64,000 nt of DNA from Tamarix chinensis (taxonomy: Eukaryota > Streptophyta > Magnoliopsida > Caryophyllales > Tamaricaceae), in assembly GCA_030549775.1 (NCBI GenBank), contig CM060172.1, positions 129,197,122 to 129,261,121 of the forward strand, written 5' to 3'. The position numbers were made by a program, and so were the translations under genes. The notes beneath the pieces are model-generated. The model saw only the letters and a program-made list of their open reading frames with translations. It did no database searches and was not told the origin of the DNA. Of the stretch, positions 1-12,800 are shown in pieces. Positions within the stretch are counted from its first letter, which is position 1, and every line of letters starts with the position of its first letter.

Positions 1-1635
1 GATGTCTGTCGTTTAAGAGTGAGATCGTTAAATGGGAATGTAGTGTTTGATGGACTTTATTGGCATAAATTATAACAATTAATACATATAATTTGTGCAC
101 ACTTCCAATGATAATTGTGCAAAATCCTAATGCACAATCCAAGTATTCAATATGCAGAATTCAAATATATAATGCTTGTTCAGGGTCATTAAAAACCTAC
201 TTTTAACCATTGATGGAATTGATTATACCAAAGCGCAATTGGTAATGAACGGAACACAATTTGTTGGTTCAACTCCCTTTTTCGATAAACTTGATGGTAT
301 CTGCTTCTTATAAGTAATGGGAATAGAGACCAGCTTTGTTTCTCTTCTTTGACTTTTATTTCGCACAAAAATCTCATAAAATTATGAAGAAGCCTCTCCT
401 AGTTCTCTTATCTGTCATGCATATGTGTGTAGGTATATATCCTTTATTTTCTGAATAGCACAGCACTATCTATGCTCTTCCAACGTGCAGAATGTAAAGA
501 GTCGGTTATATAGCTAACTCTTTACTTTCCCTCGTCTTTATTTCAAAAAATCAGAATTTGAGATAATAAATTAATTAAACAATTAATTTAATTACCTCCT
601 TCATTTTCTCATCACATACCTGCATCCATATATATTTAATTCTAATTCTGCCATCAAGAATTAGATAGAGAGATATAGATTAGGCTTAATTACTAATATA
701 TTACCATGTAATATAAACTTTATGGTCATATTCTTTTTATTTAATCTAATATGGATCACACCAAGCTTAATATATACATAAAATATAAAACACTTCATTT
801 ATAAAATAGTAACAATAATTTTATAGAACTAAAATGTGTTAACATCTAGTTCTAGGACGAACCTTGAAACATGATTATCTGGCCCAAGCTGTGGTTGCAT
901 GAAACATGTGTTTACTTAGCTAGCAGTGGAGGAGAAACTAGCTATCCTTATTTCATGCGTAAATTTAAAAAGTGGCACCAAACTTGACAAGTTGCAGATA
1001 GTAGCCCCGATGGTAATGCTTGGCATGCAGCATCTAAATTACATTTCAATATAGTATTATTTGGTGTCAACCGCAGACTTCATCACTAACATGAGCCCTA
1101 GAAGGGAGAACAAAGGAGAGACACAGACTAGCCCCAGCAAACCTCGCTGGCTTGGAGGAAGAAATGCTTCATGCAGGCAGAGGATTTATTAGTGCTATCT
1201 CCATAATTTATAATTGCTGTTATGTTCACCTTGCAAGCATCCAATTTGGTGTTCCTGCATTTAGCATCAATCCCTTTTGCCCTTTGGATGAGAAGTATCT
1301 TCATCACATTGCCTAGCCATGTCTATTATTTTGGAAACGAAGCTCACATATATATAGACTACTTAGTAATTAAATTTGGGGTGCATTTGGAATTGACATG
1401 CATGATACTGTGATATTGCTTTCTGTGCCTTGGGATCATGTTGCGTTGGATCATTACCCCAGTTACTTTGCCGTTTTCCTTGTGTTTTTTTGGGCTATGT
1501 TTTTATTTTGGGGCAATAAGTCCCCAGTTTCGTTTATATTCTGTGAAAGCTGTATCTTCTTTATGCCTCACTGAAGGCTTTGGGCATTGAACCTTTTCCG
1601 CCTTATGTCATTCTCATAACATATATCCTTTGCAG
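1..1635 (+). other. Non-coding DNA upstream of the lyase exon, probably intron
   Basis: No exon of argininosuccinate lyase or of any other gene could be found here. The last 15 bases run through a pyrimidine-rich tract into a good acceptor site (TTTGCAG, ending at 1635). The simplest reading is that this is the 3' part of one long intron, at least 1.6 kb, with the donor exon outside the window. The alternative is that the exon is an isolated gene fragment with unrelated flanking DNA. Short open frames at 189-377 (minus) and 1222-1413 (plus) have no recognisable protein features. Confidence 0.55.
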
Positions 1636-1890
1636 GGAGTACCCTTCAGGACTTCCCATGACATAGCTGGAAGATCAGTTGCTTTGTGTGTTTCAAAGAA
1701 GTGTCAGCTTCAGGAACTGGAGCTTGACGATCTTAGATGTATTAGTCCTGTGTTTGAAGAGGATGTGTACGAGTACCTTGGCGTTGAGAACGCTGTAAAA
1801 AAGTTCTGCTCATACGGTTCTACTGGATCCGAATGTGTGTCAAGCCAACTTGGTCAATGGGCCACACACCTTCAAATCGATGGAGTTTAA
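1636..1890 (+). CDS. ASL: Argininosuccinate lyase, C-terminal exon (partial)
   Basis: This is the last exon of a plant argininosuccinate lyase, the enzyme that splits argininosuccinate into arginine and fumarate at the end of arginine synthesis; in plants it is normally plastid-targeted. About 84 residues are readable without interruption to a TAA at 1888-1890. Seen directly: GVPFRTSHDIAGRSVALC, then a stretch containing LQELELDDLRCISPVFEEDV, then YEYLGVENAVKKFCSYGSTG. This matches the conserved C-terminal helical domain of the family. The exon follows an acceptor site TTTGCAG ending at 1635, so the frame opens in mid-protein and there is no start codon here. The catalytic residues lie in earlier exons that are not in the window. 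Codon integrity suggests a working gene, but a retained fragment cannot be excluded without the upstream sequence. Confidence 0.88.
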   Translation, partial: GVPFRTSHDIAGRSVALCVSKKCQLQELELDDLRCISPVFEEDVYEYLGVENAVKKFCSYGSTGSECVSSQLGQWATHLQIDGV

Positions 1891-2280
1891 TTGTGTTTCA
1901 ACAGGCTGCTGCTGTTGGCGGGATTCTGGTTATTTCTCATAAGTTTCACCGGATCAGCACTGTGGGCTTGTGGCAGACCTGAAAAAGAAACAGCCCATGA
2001 TTCTATGTGGTGATTTAGGAAAAAACAAAGATTGAGATGTGTTGTTCAACAATCGTATTTGCTCTATGGAGTTTATTCCGATAGAATATAATTTATAAGC
2101 TTTTGCGTTTTGCGTGCAGCAAAAACTTGGTATAGGACTTTCTGAGCTGTTTCGGACTGACTTGGTAAAAGGAAGTAACATTTTCGGTTGGTTGTGCTCA
2201 AAATATAAGTAAGTTGCGGGGTAATAGAATTTTATTTTGGTTTGCATCCCCACTCCGCCATCTAATTGCTTGATTTTCTT
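1891..2280 (+). other. 3' flank / probable 3' UTR of the lyase gene
   Basis: Sequence after the TAA is less AT-rich than the DNA beyond about 2280 and has no further coding potential. No canonical AATAAA was found at a convincing distance, so the transcript end is not placed. Confidence 0.4.
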
Positions 2281-2317
2281 TGGTTTGCAAATTTTAGTTT
2301 TAAGTATACGTGTAGTT

Positions 2318-2570
2318 ATTTAGTTCGACTTGATTTATCTGTTTAATTAAATAAGTTTAAATTTTATTTTTAGATTTTTTTATTAAATAAATCGAGTCCG
2401 AATATGAAAAAAATAAAATCTAACATATTTTTCTGCTAATTCACCTTGACTTATTTGTATAGTTAAATAAATTAAATTTAAGTTTTATTTTATGTTCATT
2501 TAATATTTAATAAATAAGTCACGTCTGAATTGTAATTGTCTGGTTCGATTTATTTATAGTTTTATATACA
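2318..2570. repeat. Two diverged tandem copies of a ~118-bp AT-rich unit
   Basis: A block beginning TTCGACTTGATTTATCTG near 2323 recurs as TTCACCTTGACTTATTTG near 2440. In both copies it is followed by the same order of AAATAAGTTTAAATTTTATT-like and TTAATAAATAAGTC/G-like words. A third partial start, TTCGATTTATTTATAG, lies near 2546. The class is unknown. Confidence 0.5.
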
Positions 2571-2811
2571 CAATACAATAACCATGATAGGTGTTATATT
2601 ACCTTTGTTATTAAGTATTGGCCTCTTCATTCACTTCACCCCATAATAGGTAACCTCCTATATGGCCCACATCAATTGGTGGTAGTCTCCAACATAACCC
2701 TTGTAAAATTAATTATGTATATCGATGTTGTTTGGATCCACTAATTATTAAAAAATGTATTTAATTTCATGAATTTCTTAGATTGATGCCTAGCTTAGAG
2801 AGTGGCAATGT

Positions 2812-2828
2812 ATAACAACAACAACAAC

Positions 2829-2863
<35 letters not shown>
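2812..2863. repeat. Compound microsatellite (AAC)n(AAT)n
   Basis: About six AAC units pass directly into about twelve AAT units. The poly-Asn open frame across it (2802-2996) is an artefact of the repeat. Confidence 0.95.
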
Positions 2864-4687
2864 GGATAGTTTTAATTTGACCGCCAAACTTCTAATATCA
2901 TACCAAAAAATTAGTTTATCAAAAAGGATTAAAATTTTAATTTTAATTTTACGCATAGTATTTTTCTGCAATAATATTAATATGATAACACCATAATTTC
3001 ATCTATTAAAGTATAGGGTCATTGGACGAGGCCTAGTGTTCTTGTTTGAGTCCATCAAACATTCAAACTATTAGAATACCCCCATAAAATCAATTTATCC
3101 ACCACAAAAATAGCTACCTAGTTTTTGATATTTAATTCAAGAAGATTTTATTAATATATTAATGAGCATGATTAATGTATGCACAAACATCATCACTATT
3201 TGTTTTTCCCACCTTCTTGGAATGGATTGTGATATGCATTAATGATCATATGCTTGAGCATGACCAAACCCTAGTAGTCCAACACCGAACATCATACAAT
3301 CAACCGCCACAAAACCATCAAGAAGGCATTGTTAGAAAGGCAACGCCACCTAAGTCGACCTTCACTCAAAGAGTGTCTTCAGATTCTACTGCCCAAACAA
3401 AGGCAGGAACCGCACATAGAAAAAGGAAGGGGGAGCTAACAAGAAAATCAGAGAAGACAAAAGCTCCTATAATTAACCAATTAGATAAGCTTCCATTGCA
3501 ACAAGAAAGCGCCAACAAGCCTTGCGGGTCTACTGTTGCACCGATCCACCCACATCCTTTTGGCTTGCTTCTAACATCCGCCGGAGTATAAAATCATATC
3601 CAACCGTGAACCTCCTCGGGCCTTCTAATGCCTCGATCAGGTTAGCAAGGATATCCGCCACCAGATTTATACAAAATATATATACATATATGTCCCTTTA
3701 TTATGTAGGAGCGTAATAATAATCTAAAGGTTTTGTCATTCCCGCCCCTTCTTGTGCATGAAAATTCAGGGTGAATCTACATCTCCAAAGGCAACCGTTA
3801 TTAATACCACAACAATTCACATCATCAATTAAAATCGATTAGATGTTTACTTTAAAGTTCTAGATCCAGTCTTTCATGGAAGACAATTTAAGGGCATCCA
3901 GTGTTGCTAAAACTTCGGCTTCATTACCATCCATACAATCACAAGGGCATCAATACACACATCAAAAGGCATCTCTCCAATCCTGAAACACGCCATCATC
4001 ATTAGCACAATTTTCTTCATCCTCGAGCATAGATGCATCCGTGTTTCAGCCGATTGACTGCAAACTCTTGTACCTGCAAAAACTATATGTACCTTAGAAG
4101 TGGACAACTCAAGAGACTTTTGTGACATGAAATCAATGCCGACCAATTAAATTATATTAGACGAGCATGCAGGTGATGATATTAAATTTAATACTAATAT
4201 TAATTTATATTTGTAGGTTCAATCCATTTATGATGTTGGTTTGGACCTTTATAAGTATCTTTAAAGTGCTATATTTGCCACTATATTAGAGTTATTCCTA
4301 AAATACTCAGGAGGGGAAAAGAGCGTAAGGAGTTTATATGAAATCATATTAGTTCGATCCATCTGTAATGCTTCCATCTATGTGTCAAAAACATGCTTCC
4401 ATCTGTGAGTATATTCATAAATTTACCATTGTTCTTTTTGTATTGAGTGTATGCTTCCATAAGTACGTATGCCAAATAAAGTGGTTTATTTCTAAATTTC
4501 AATGACGACTTTTTTGTCTCTACGTGTTAAACATAAAATGATTGAATAGCATGCCCGAAGCAGATAAATTATATGATACACCCAAGTTGGGAATATGACA
4601 TGAAGGTTTGGTTAATGCAAACATAATTTATATGATACGAAGTGCATAATCACCAACAGTGATAGAATTATTGGTAGCATAAACAGG
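2864..4687. other. Unassigned DNA with one 138-codon open frame
   Basis: An open frame at 3175-3591 (+) gives a polar, Lys/Gln/Thr-rich product with no signal peptide, membrane segment or motif I recognise. It has no family assignment and no supporting splice or promoter context, so I do not call it a gene. The rest of the interval is AT-rich, with short open frames on both strands and nothing recognisable. Confidence 0.35.
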
Positions 4688-4945
4688 ATAATCATCAATG
4701 TTACACGTAACACATATTTAATTTTCTGGACAAAATAATTATTTGAAGAATGAAGAACGGTATTTTAATTAATAAAAAAGTCATTTATAACATAAAGCTT
4801 AAGATACCAAAATATAAAGTAAATAATCACTAGTTTGAATATGATGATTGTCACGGAAAAGATAATTATTTGAGTTAACAAGATAACCATTAGCATTGCA
4901 TGCAGTAATCACATTTTTGAACAAAACAATCACCTGCTTAGTTTC
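4688..4945. repeat. Pair of diverged direct repeats (~65 bp, ~190 bp apart)
   Basis: CAGGATAATCATCAATGTTA near 4685 matches CAAGATAACCATTAGCATTG near 4878. Both are followed by an ACA/CACAT..TTT stretch and by GACAAAATAATTAT or AACAAAACAATCAC. This is a duplicated block of unknown origin. Confidence 0.4.
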
Positions 4946-6379
4946 ACTTGATGAATATTACTAGATACATGCAAGTGCATTATGTACTCACTACCAAAAG
5001 CATATGCTTATTCAAATACTTTGCATGGATCCGTATTCCATGATTGAGCAAGAGTGTGATATTTCATGGATTGCCACCCAAGTTAGGCTAGGGTAAGGGC
5101 CCAACTATTTTGGACAAATGTATAATTATATAAAAATAGAGTTTTCTGACAGATAATATATAGACACATTTTTTTCCCAATTGCATCAATTAATGCTCAA
5201 AATTTTATTATTTTATACAGCTATTTGGTTACGACAATTCAATGATACAATTATAAACTCTGACTTATACACTGAGCAACAAGTATTAAATTACCTAAAT
5301 TATTTATGGGTTCAACTATTTTTAATAATTCATGATAAACCAAGCGTTATGGGCCTTCAATTATTAATTTTTCTTTTTCATAGTATATTAATTAAGAATA
5401 TACATTAATATACATTGGGACTATAACATTAATTGCATTATATGATAAAATATATCATTAACTACATAAAGTATTCAACCAAATGGTCAATTTGCAGCCT
5501 CTTTGGACGTCTAATATAGTTAAATAGTATCTTTTTATGTGTGTGATTATACATTCATTTGATTTCCATCTTTAGTTGGTTATTCGTAAAAAAACTGATG
5601 ACGAAAAAGGAAAAACAAGAATGAATAAAAAAATATTAAGCTATTATTAAAAAAAATCTTTAGGCACGGTCAGTTATATGTTATAATGTACAGGGTTACA
5701 CATCATAACAAGCTAAAAAAAATTTATATGTGATAATGATGGGAGTGAAAGTACATCCACAATAAATGTTGTCTTCAATGAAGTGTTCCAAAATATCTAA
5801 CTAGATTATGTATTCCATTATTCAGTTATTTGTCATTTCTATATATATCACATTATTTTATCATTTCATCTTTTACTTATTATTTTATCCTATATAATAA
5901 TCATAATGTCTTTTCACAATTTTTTTACATCATATATTATTTTCCATACTTACTATTTTAAAAACTACTATCACAATATATCAAACTCTACCCAAATATC
6001 AATTATGATCTCATGCATTGCATACGCAAGTGATACTAGTTACTCCATGAAAACTTAAAAAGTGAGGGAAAAAAGGTAGTTTTGGGTGTCATAAACCGCA
6101 CAAGCATACAATTATCTCTCTTATCCCAATGACGTGTGGGAATGCCTAGAATAGCTTGAAAAGGGTTGTTTAGTCTTTATAGGTGGAAAGCTATTTTTTT
6201 TATGAGTCAACACTAAGTTATTTCTTTCCTAACAATTTTGCCCTCATAATTTTTTAAGCAATTTATTTTCTCTCCTTTCTATTCTTCAGACTCTCTTTTC
6301 TCACTTCCTATTTAGGGGAACCCCTTTAAGAAATCCTTGATCGGATCCAAATTCAGAGGTAATTTCAAATTTTGAATTC
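4946..6379. other. AT-rich DNA, nothing recognised
   Basis: No coding, RNA or transposon signal was seen on either strand. The 75-codon open frame at 5181-5408 has no features. Confidence 0.5.
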
Positions 6380-6660
6380 AAATTTAAGAAATTTTTTTAG
6401 AAATAGGGTAGAGACGGGGACGAGGTCTTCATCCTCAGACTCATCCCGACACACACATATATAAATATATATATATTGTAACACTATAACTTTTAAAAAT
6501 TAAAAAGAATTGAATAAAAAAGTAAATAATTCGTTACAAATTTTAAGACATTGTTTTGAGTTTTGCAAGTTTAGGGATTTTATGCGTATTTTGTGTTCGG
6601 GGATGGAGATGAAGTCCCCTCCCATACCCATTGTCATATTTATACATACAACGTGGCTAT
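6380..6660. repeat. Dispersed GGGGATGGGG-type repeat, copy 1
   Basis: This block has the layout GAGACGGGGACGAGGTCTTC, an AT-rich middle, then TTCGGGGATGGAGATGAAG followed by a run of C-rich words. The same layout recurs at 23880-24060 and 36118-36300. It is a small dispersed non-coding repeat, class unknown. Confidence 0.45.
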
Positions 6661-7179
6661 GTCATCATAATTCCAAAAAAAAAAGGATTAATAAACATGA
6701 TGTTAATTAATCATAGATGTAATGAATGACCTCAAAATCAGTTTGTTACCCTCACTCATCTCAAACACTTTAATTTCTAGCATGGGGAGCAGATTAAAGG
6801 ATCCAACAAGAAGACAAACATCAAAGTGATAACTTTGTCTTTCCTACTCTCTTTATTGTCGTTCTTGAAAAAAAATTTAATTTTAGTTTGTTAATTTTTC
6901 AGCCTCGTAATAAAGTTTTTTAATTTATAAACCTATAAAGCTAGTTAAATTTGTAGATTTGTAGCAATTTGAGCTTAATCAACCAAAGAAGATTCAAATG
7001 AAGCTACTAATTGTGTGAGATAATGTAATGAAGGTTTTAAGTAGTTTAATCTCATATATGTTGTAGTTTTCTTCTATAAATTAACTAGTATTATGTTTGC
7101 ATTTCCTCATCCATGATAGCATCTCTTAGAGTGTAACACTAAATGATGCACACAAAGTGTTTGACAAATTAATTCACAA
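6661..7179. other. AT-rich DNA, nothing recognised
   Basis: No supported feature was found between the dispersed repeat and the ATGTGTATT array. Confidence 0.5.
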
Positions 7180-8069
7180 GTTTATTAATGTGTGTTATTA
7201 TTCTAAGATATGTTTATTTCATCACTGAAAGATGTGTAATTTTAATGTATAAGATGTGTGGGATATGTTTTTTTTTTTCAAAAAATATGGGTTATGGTAT
7301 TGGTAAATGTGAATTATATTATTCAAGAATGTTTATTTATTTGTGGAAAATGAAGAACATGTAATTTATTACATGATAGATAAAAAATGATGAAGTTTAC
7401 ATCTTTTTGAGACAATGATAGAGATGGTGTACAAGCATGGTGTCCCAATATCAAAAGAGGAGTGCGGGAAACCTTATCGGTTTTCTAGTGTGTACATCAT
7501 TGGTGTATTATGTGTTATCATCTCACATCCTACTAACAATCTTTTTTCTTGCCTTAACAACACTAAGGGTGGCATTGTCTATGATGTAAGTCGCTAGTTT
7601 ACAACCTTAACTTGATTTCATTAATGTGATCATTCTACATGATTACTGGATGTGTAGAAAATGGGATTTATGGGTCCTTTTACTCAGGGTATTCCTCTTT
7701 ATTTTGTTTTGACCAGTACCCTCATCGAAGCATAATGGGGTAATATATGATGCTTTCAAAGTTTTTGTTAGCTTATAAGATATTGTTTCACCCTTGTTCT
7801 AGCTGACTTCTGTTGATTAGAAGACAAATAATACTATTGAAGAACAAGAGTAGGAGGAGTGTGATTGCTAGTGTAAAATTTAAATTGATGAGAGCAAGAT
7901 TGAATAAAAATTTGAAAGGAATTGTTGATTTATTCATATGGTATGATACTGGCTGCTAGTTTAGAATAAAATGACATAAAATATGTGTATTATAGTTTCG
8001 CAAAGATGCTTATTTACAACATAGAATATGGGTTTTTATTTGTGAAAATATGAGTTAGATTTGTAATAA

Positions 8070-9465
8070 TGAAATAATATGAAAATTACTCAAGAGGGGG
8101 TGAATTGAGAATTAAATTGTTTTCAAATTAAACTAAAACCAGAAGATACAACCTTTAAATTCCTGTTTAAGATGAAGAAACTCAACACTTAGTTTATCCT
8201 TAAACAGTTATATGTGGAATAGCTTTTGAAATATTTAGTTGCTTGCGTTAAGCATAACAGTTCTACATGCATAAAATAATAAATAGAGCAACACTAAATG
8301 GTTCTTCAACTTAAGAGACATTCCTCTCTCAAGAAGAATACATCCACAATCCTAAATATTTCTCTTATTTATCACAATAAATAATAATAAATAGTACAAC
8401 TCGTTTTGTGCATGAATTCTCAAACACTCATCAACTTAAATCTATGTTGGAATGCACTTCTAACTGTAGAAGCCAATTCACCTTACTCAAGGGGTGCACA
8501 GACTCAATAACTCTAGTTTTCCAATTATCTCCTCCTCGATGATCAATAACACAATTACAATTTAAAATATAAGATGATAACTAATAAACTCTCACAGGAA
8601 ACTCAATAATAGCACTATCAAAAAAATATAGCAACATTGGTACAACTTGTATATCAAAATACTAGAACTCCGTAAAATCTTTTCTCTACAAAATATAAGC
8701 TTTCAATACTCTCCTTTTTTGCTTCTTAAAAACCCCTATTGTTTATGTGAAAGATATTTTCTTAAATAATAAAGAAATATCACATCAAAGCCTAAAAACA
8801 CTCGGTAAAGATCTTGTAAAATCAGGAGTTGTTTGCTAAAAATATGTTAGCTAATGCAACCATATATATTTACTAAAATATAATAACTCAGATAACCAAC
8901 GTTAGCTACAACTAAGCCTAACCTGTAATGAATAATCTATAATTTAAACTCGATAAACCAAGTTAGCACAGGAACTTCTCTTTTTTCTACTAAAACTAGT
9001 TTTGACCGATTAATAATCTATTTCAAAAATAATTATGTTGTAAATAAGTAACAAAACCATGTGAAAAGATATTAATAATGATTTTTATTTAAAACAAATT
9101 TAAAAACATGCTAAAAAATAATCTCCTAGATTTTTGGAGTCCTTCTATTATAAACAGATAAGGAACTCAAAATGAAACTTATTTTGAGTTTCCTCTAAAA
9201 TTTCAAAGCGCAAAACAATTTGAAAAACCTCATTTTGTCTTAGTGTTATCTAAGTCCTTAGGAGTACTTCATCACCTTACACAAAGACTTACAACTTAAA
9301 ACCTCTTTTAAACTACAAGATATTTATGCTTCTTTGATTCCTCTACTCAGATCATCATCTCATACCTTCAATATGCCTTACTCCAGTAGTTTATGACCTG
9401 CAAAACTATTAAGTATAGAAATAAATAAAGTTCATTTGTTTGTTAGCATCAAAATCAGGAACTCA
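8070..9465 (+). mobile_element. TG...CA element of ~1.4 kb with 4-bp target duplication (solo LTR or small non-autonomous element)
   Basis: The unit starts TGAAATAATATG, contains CAAGAGGGGGTGAATTGAG near its left end, and ends TTAGCATCAAAATCAGGAAC followed by TCA. ATAA lies directly on both sides (8066-8069 and 9466-9469). An AGAGGGGGTGAAT start and a CATCAAAA end are hallmarks of a widespread plant LTR type; the lineage was not assigned. No gag or pol is present. It lies inside the ATGTGTATT array, so it is the younger of the two. Confidence 0.6.
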
Positions 9466-9549
9466 ATAATATGTGTATTTGTTAAGTGTTTTTCTACCTT
9501 ACAATTGTTTAATAATAAATGATGTGTATTTATATATTAGAAAATGTGT

Positions 9550-9552
<3 letters not shown>

Positions 9553-9619
<67 letters not shown>
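9553..9619. repeat. (TA)n microsatellite, ~33 units
   Basis: An uninterrupted run of TA dinucleotides within the ATGTGTATT array. The open frame across it (Ile-Tyr repeats) is an artefact. Confidence 0.97.
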
Positions 9620-9621
<2 letters not shown>

Positions 9622-10589
9622 TATAGGATGTGTATTGTTATCCTATAAGATGTGTATGTATTGTTTATAAGATATGCATTTTATTTATAGAGAATGTGCA
9701 TTACACCATTATAGAATTTGTATTTTATGTTATGTAGGATTGACATTATTCTTTTGAAATATGTGCATTTATATCCCGAAATATGTGTATTTATATTATA
9801 TTCTTGATAGTGTGTATTATTGTACTAGAGAATATGAAATTTTATTCTAGTTTATGTATATTTTTTTTTGTCAATGTGTGTTCTAGTATTGGGATGTGCA
9901 TTCATATCCTGAAATATGTGTAGTATTGTGTTATGCTATGTGTGTATATATATATATGGATGAGGATGTCTCTTATACTATTATTATGGTAAAAAAAAAT
10001 ATGTATTGATATCATGGAAGATTTATGTTGATATTTTGAAGGATGTGTATTTTGTAAGTAATTGACGTCATCTTTTAAAGAAACCTTTAACCTAAAATAT
10101 ACTATTATTATGTTGTTCAAAATAAAGTGTTGAAATAATAAGAATTCCTCCGCATGTATCATGCTATTGCATACATAAGCACGGTGTAATTAACCATACT
10201 AACATTAATAACGAATCTATTGGTGTGGATGAATTCCTTTATATAGTCAATAATCATGTGTGTTTCCTTTTTCTATCTCTTTATCTTTTAGTTATGATAG
10301 ATATTATGGGGAATAATCAAAATGAATAAAATGATAACTCAATAGAAGCATGGGGAGAGCGTTGAATAGGATGCAAGACATGCCAATTGTGTGTCCCTAC
10401 CTCCACCAGATGCCCAAGCAATACGTCTCAGCTGACTACAAACACATAGGTTGTGCATCTAAGCCATCCTCCATCACTCTCCTTATGTTTCTCCCTCTAG
10501 GTGTGTCACTCACATGATGCACTTGTTTCCTTGCTCTGTTATTGTTCATTCTATGTTTATTTTTGTTTTTTTTTGAGGGATTGTGGTCA

Positions 10590-10830
10590 ATCTAATTAAA
10601 AAAAGATAATAGTTAATAATAAATAACTACAGCAATGATGAATAATTAATTATAAGTTAATAAATATCATAAAATAAATAATCAATATTTTTAAAAACTA
10701 TTAATTTGTTAATAAAAATATATTAGTGATTAAATATTACAAAATATTATGGGACTTGAATTATAATACTAGTTTTACTAGTAATAGTTAACTAATGTAT
10801 TTTTTATATATTTATTATTATTATTTGAAT
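10590..10830. repeat. A/T low-complexity tract (TTAATAAT-like words)
   Basis: Almost pure A and T in short TTAATAATAAAT-like words directly before the MULE reading frame. A longer tract of the same style lies at 23150-23870, beyond the PMD pseudogene. Confidence 0.6.
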
Positions 10831-10839
10831 TTCAAGATC

Positions 10840-12800
10840 CAATCAACATATATTTGAGTGAGATATTTGAAGTTGATAGAATACTTTATCATGTGATGAT
10901 TTGATTGAGTGGGTTAGACTAATGCAAAAGGAGAAGAATATGGCTATAGTGATCGATCGATCGAAATAGTAAAAGGGGTAAAAGGGCAAAGGCATGGTTC
11001 TATTGTGAGTGATGTGGTACGTATGAAAGATACACTCCAATAGACCTTGAAAGCGCAGAACTAAAAGCTTCAAAAGAAGTATGGTTGTCCCTTTAGGCTA
11101 AGGGGAGATGAAGTATACAACGATGGTTGGAAATTAGTTGTTGAGTGTGGTTGACACAATCATACTCTTAAAAATTATCTACAAGGTCATTCATTTGTAA
11201 CTAGGTTAACATCAACAAAGATTCAAGCAATGAGGGAATACAGATCTTACTTATTTTCATGTCAAACCTAAGGACATTATTTACCATATTTTGTGTAATG
11301 AAGAAGTTAATTCTTATACACTTAGAATAATATATAATGAGATGTATATGCTGAAAGTGGAGAAGAGGGGAAGGTTTATAGTAATACAATAGTTTATGCC
11401 CTAACTAACTATCAACAACTACTACTATTAGCATCATAGGAATCCAAGTAAAAATGCATTTGGCAATATTTTATTTGCAAATCCATATCCCATTGTATTG
11501 ATGCATGTATTTCCTTATGCCATTGGTTTAGATTGCACATACAAGTCCATCAAGCATAAGTTACCATTTTTAGAGATGGTGGGATTCACACGTAGAGGTA
11601 ACAATTTCACTAATGTAATTTCATTTTTGGAAACAAAGAAATAATATAACTACTTATGGGTTGTTGAGAAGGTGAATTGGTTGATGAGGTCTCATCTACC
11701 AAGTGTTGTTATAATCAATAGAGATTTGGATTTGACAAGAATAATGACCATATTTTTTCTTAATATGACTCCTATTCTGTATAGATTTCATGCCCAAAAA
11801 AATGGTTTTGTCAAATGCTTTAAAGAAGATAGGGGGAATTGATATTACAAAATCATTCATAAGCAATTGGATTCATCTTATTAAAAAATATAGTGTAGCT
11901 GCCTATGAGTAAGATCTTTTCATATATGGAATAAAGTTGGATAATATTTCCTCATTTGATGGAGCATATAAAAAATAATATTGATTAGTACCTTTTATGA
12001 AGAGAATCATTTCAGTATGGGTAGATGAAGTCATTCACTTTAACATGCATACAATAAACATGCAATTTTTTTATTACATTTCTTTTGTTCTCACTTTAAC
12101 ATGTGACATAAACATACCATAGTCATTAAATTCAATTTTTAATATAGGTTTGAAAACAAGCATTCTATAGTAACTGCCTTTATAGATTTGTTAGTTAGCA
12201 ACTTTGGCCCCCATCTAATCAAAGTTAGATAGTTTTTTGAAATACAAAATAAACAAGATAAAAGGGTCTTTAAAGCAATCTTAGAATATTATACCAACAC
12301 CACATTAATCCAAAGTGTGGTTGTTCAATGAGCTTACTTCTATTGTATGACATAATATATTGGACTTCATTAAAAAAGAGTGGAGGTGAACATAAGGTGT
12401 TGATTTTGAGCCATTTTTGTGTAGGTGTAATTTGAGAATCATGCATGGTTTATCCTACACACATGAGATATTCTTATAAATATGAGATCATCAATCTATT
12501 ACATAACCATCAATTCATCCATTTTGGATAACTTTTACCTTCTCAAGTGTTGAAGAGGTGGTTACACTTGATGATTTATAATCTAAACCACTGTGTGACC
12601 CCTTTTTATGTCTTCAATTTTTTCTAATGTGAGAGATATTATAAGTCAACCTCCCTCACAAATATAAGAAATTTCAGTCAAATTGAAAAGTTTTTCACAA
12701 TTCCACTATAATAATGGTTGAGCCAAAAATGAAGTAAGTCAGAGAATGTCCTAAAGATAGGCCATCCAAAAATTATACATGGAAGGATCCATCATAGTGA
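10840..12800 (+). pseudogene. MULE (MuDR/FAR1-like) transposase, decayed
   Basis: This is a remnant of a plant Mutator-like transposase. From 5' to 3', in shifting frames: a FAR1-type DNA-binding segment from about 10850, ending in GCPFRLRGDEVYNDGWKLVV near 11084-11140 and HNHTLK (11155-11172); then LDCTYKSIKHKLPFLEMVGF at about 11528, where the Asp of DCTYK is the expected first catalytic acid; VVIINRDLDL around 11722, the expected second Asp; RFHAQKNGFVKCFK near 11785; and a SWIM-type zinc motif CRCNLRIMHGLSYTHEI at 12420-12470. A short ECPKDRPSKN tail near 12745 fits the usual basic C-terminus. Several in-frame stops and frameshifts break it, and the zinc motif has Tyr where Cys is expected, so it cannot be active. 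Domain order is complete for the family. No terminal inverted repeats were found. Confidence 0.85.

Larger units (their letters stand above)
7180..10060. repeat. Degenerate ATGTGTATT-type array, split by an inserted element
   Basis: A loose unit of roughly 20-35 bases, GATGTGTATTTNTATCCTATA-like, recurs many times at 7180-8065 and 9466-10060. Examples are AATATGTGCATTTATATCCC and GGATGTGCATTCATATCCTG. The 8070-9465 insertion interrupts the array. Arrays of this kind are often found near the ends of large DNA transposons, and a MULE transposase pseudogene lies just to the right. The link is inference. Confidence 0.5.

Noticed and set aside
3175..3591. Hypothetical protein of 138 residues
   Set aside because: Single open frame with no family features, no splice context and no conserved motif; chance length is possible in this interval.
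10946..10962. GATCGATCGATCG palindrome
   Set aside because: A short simple repeat inside the MULE pseudogene; nothing else supports a functional site.
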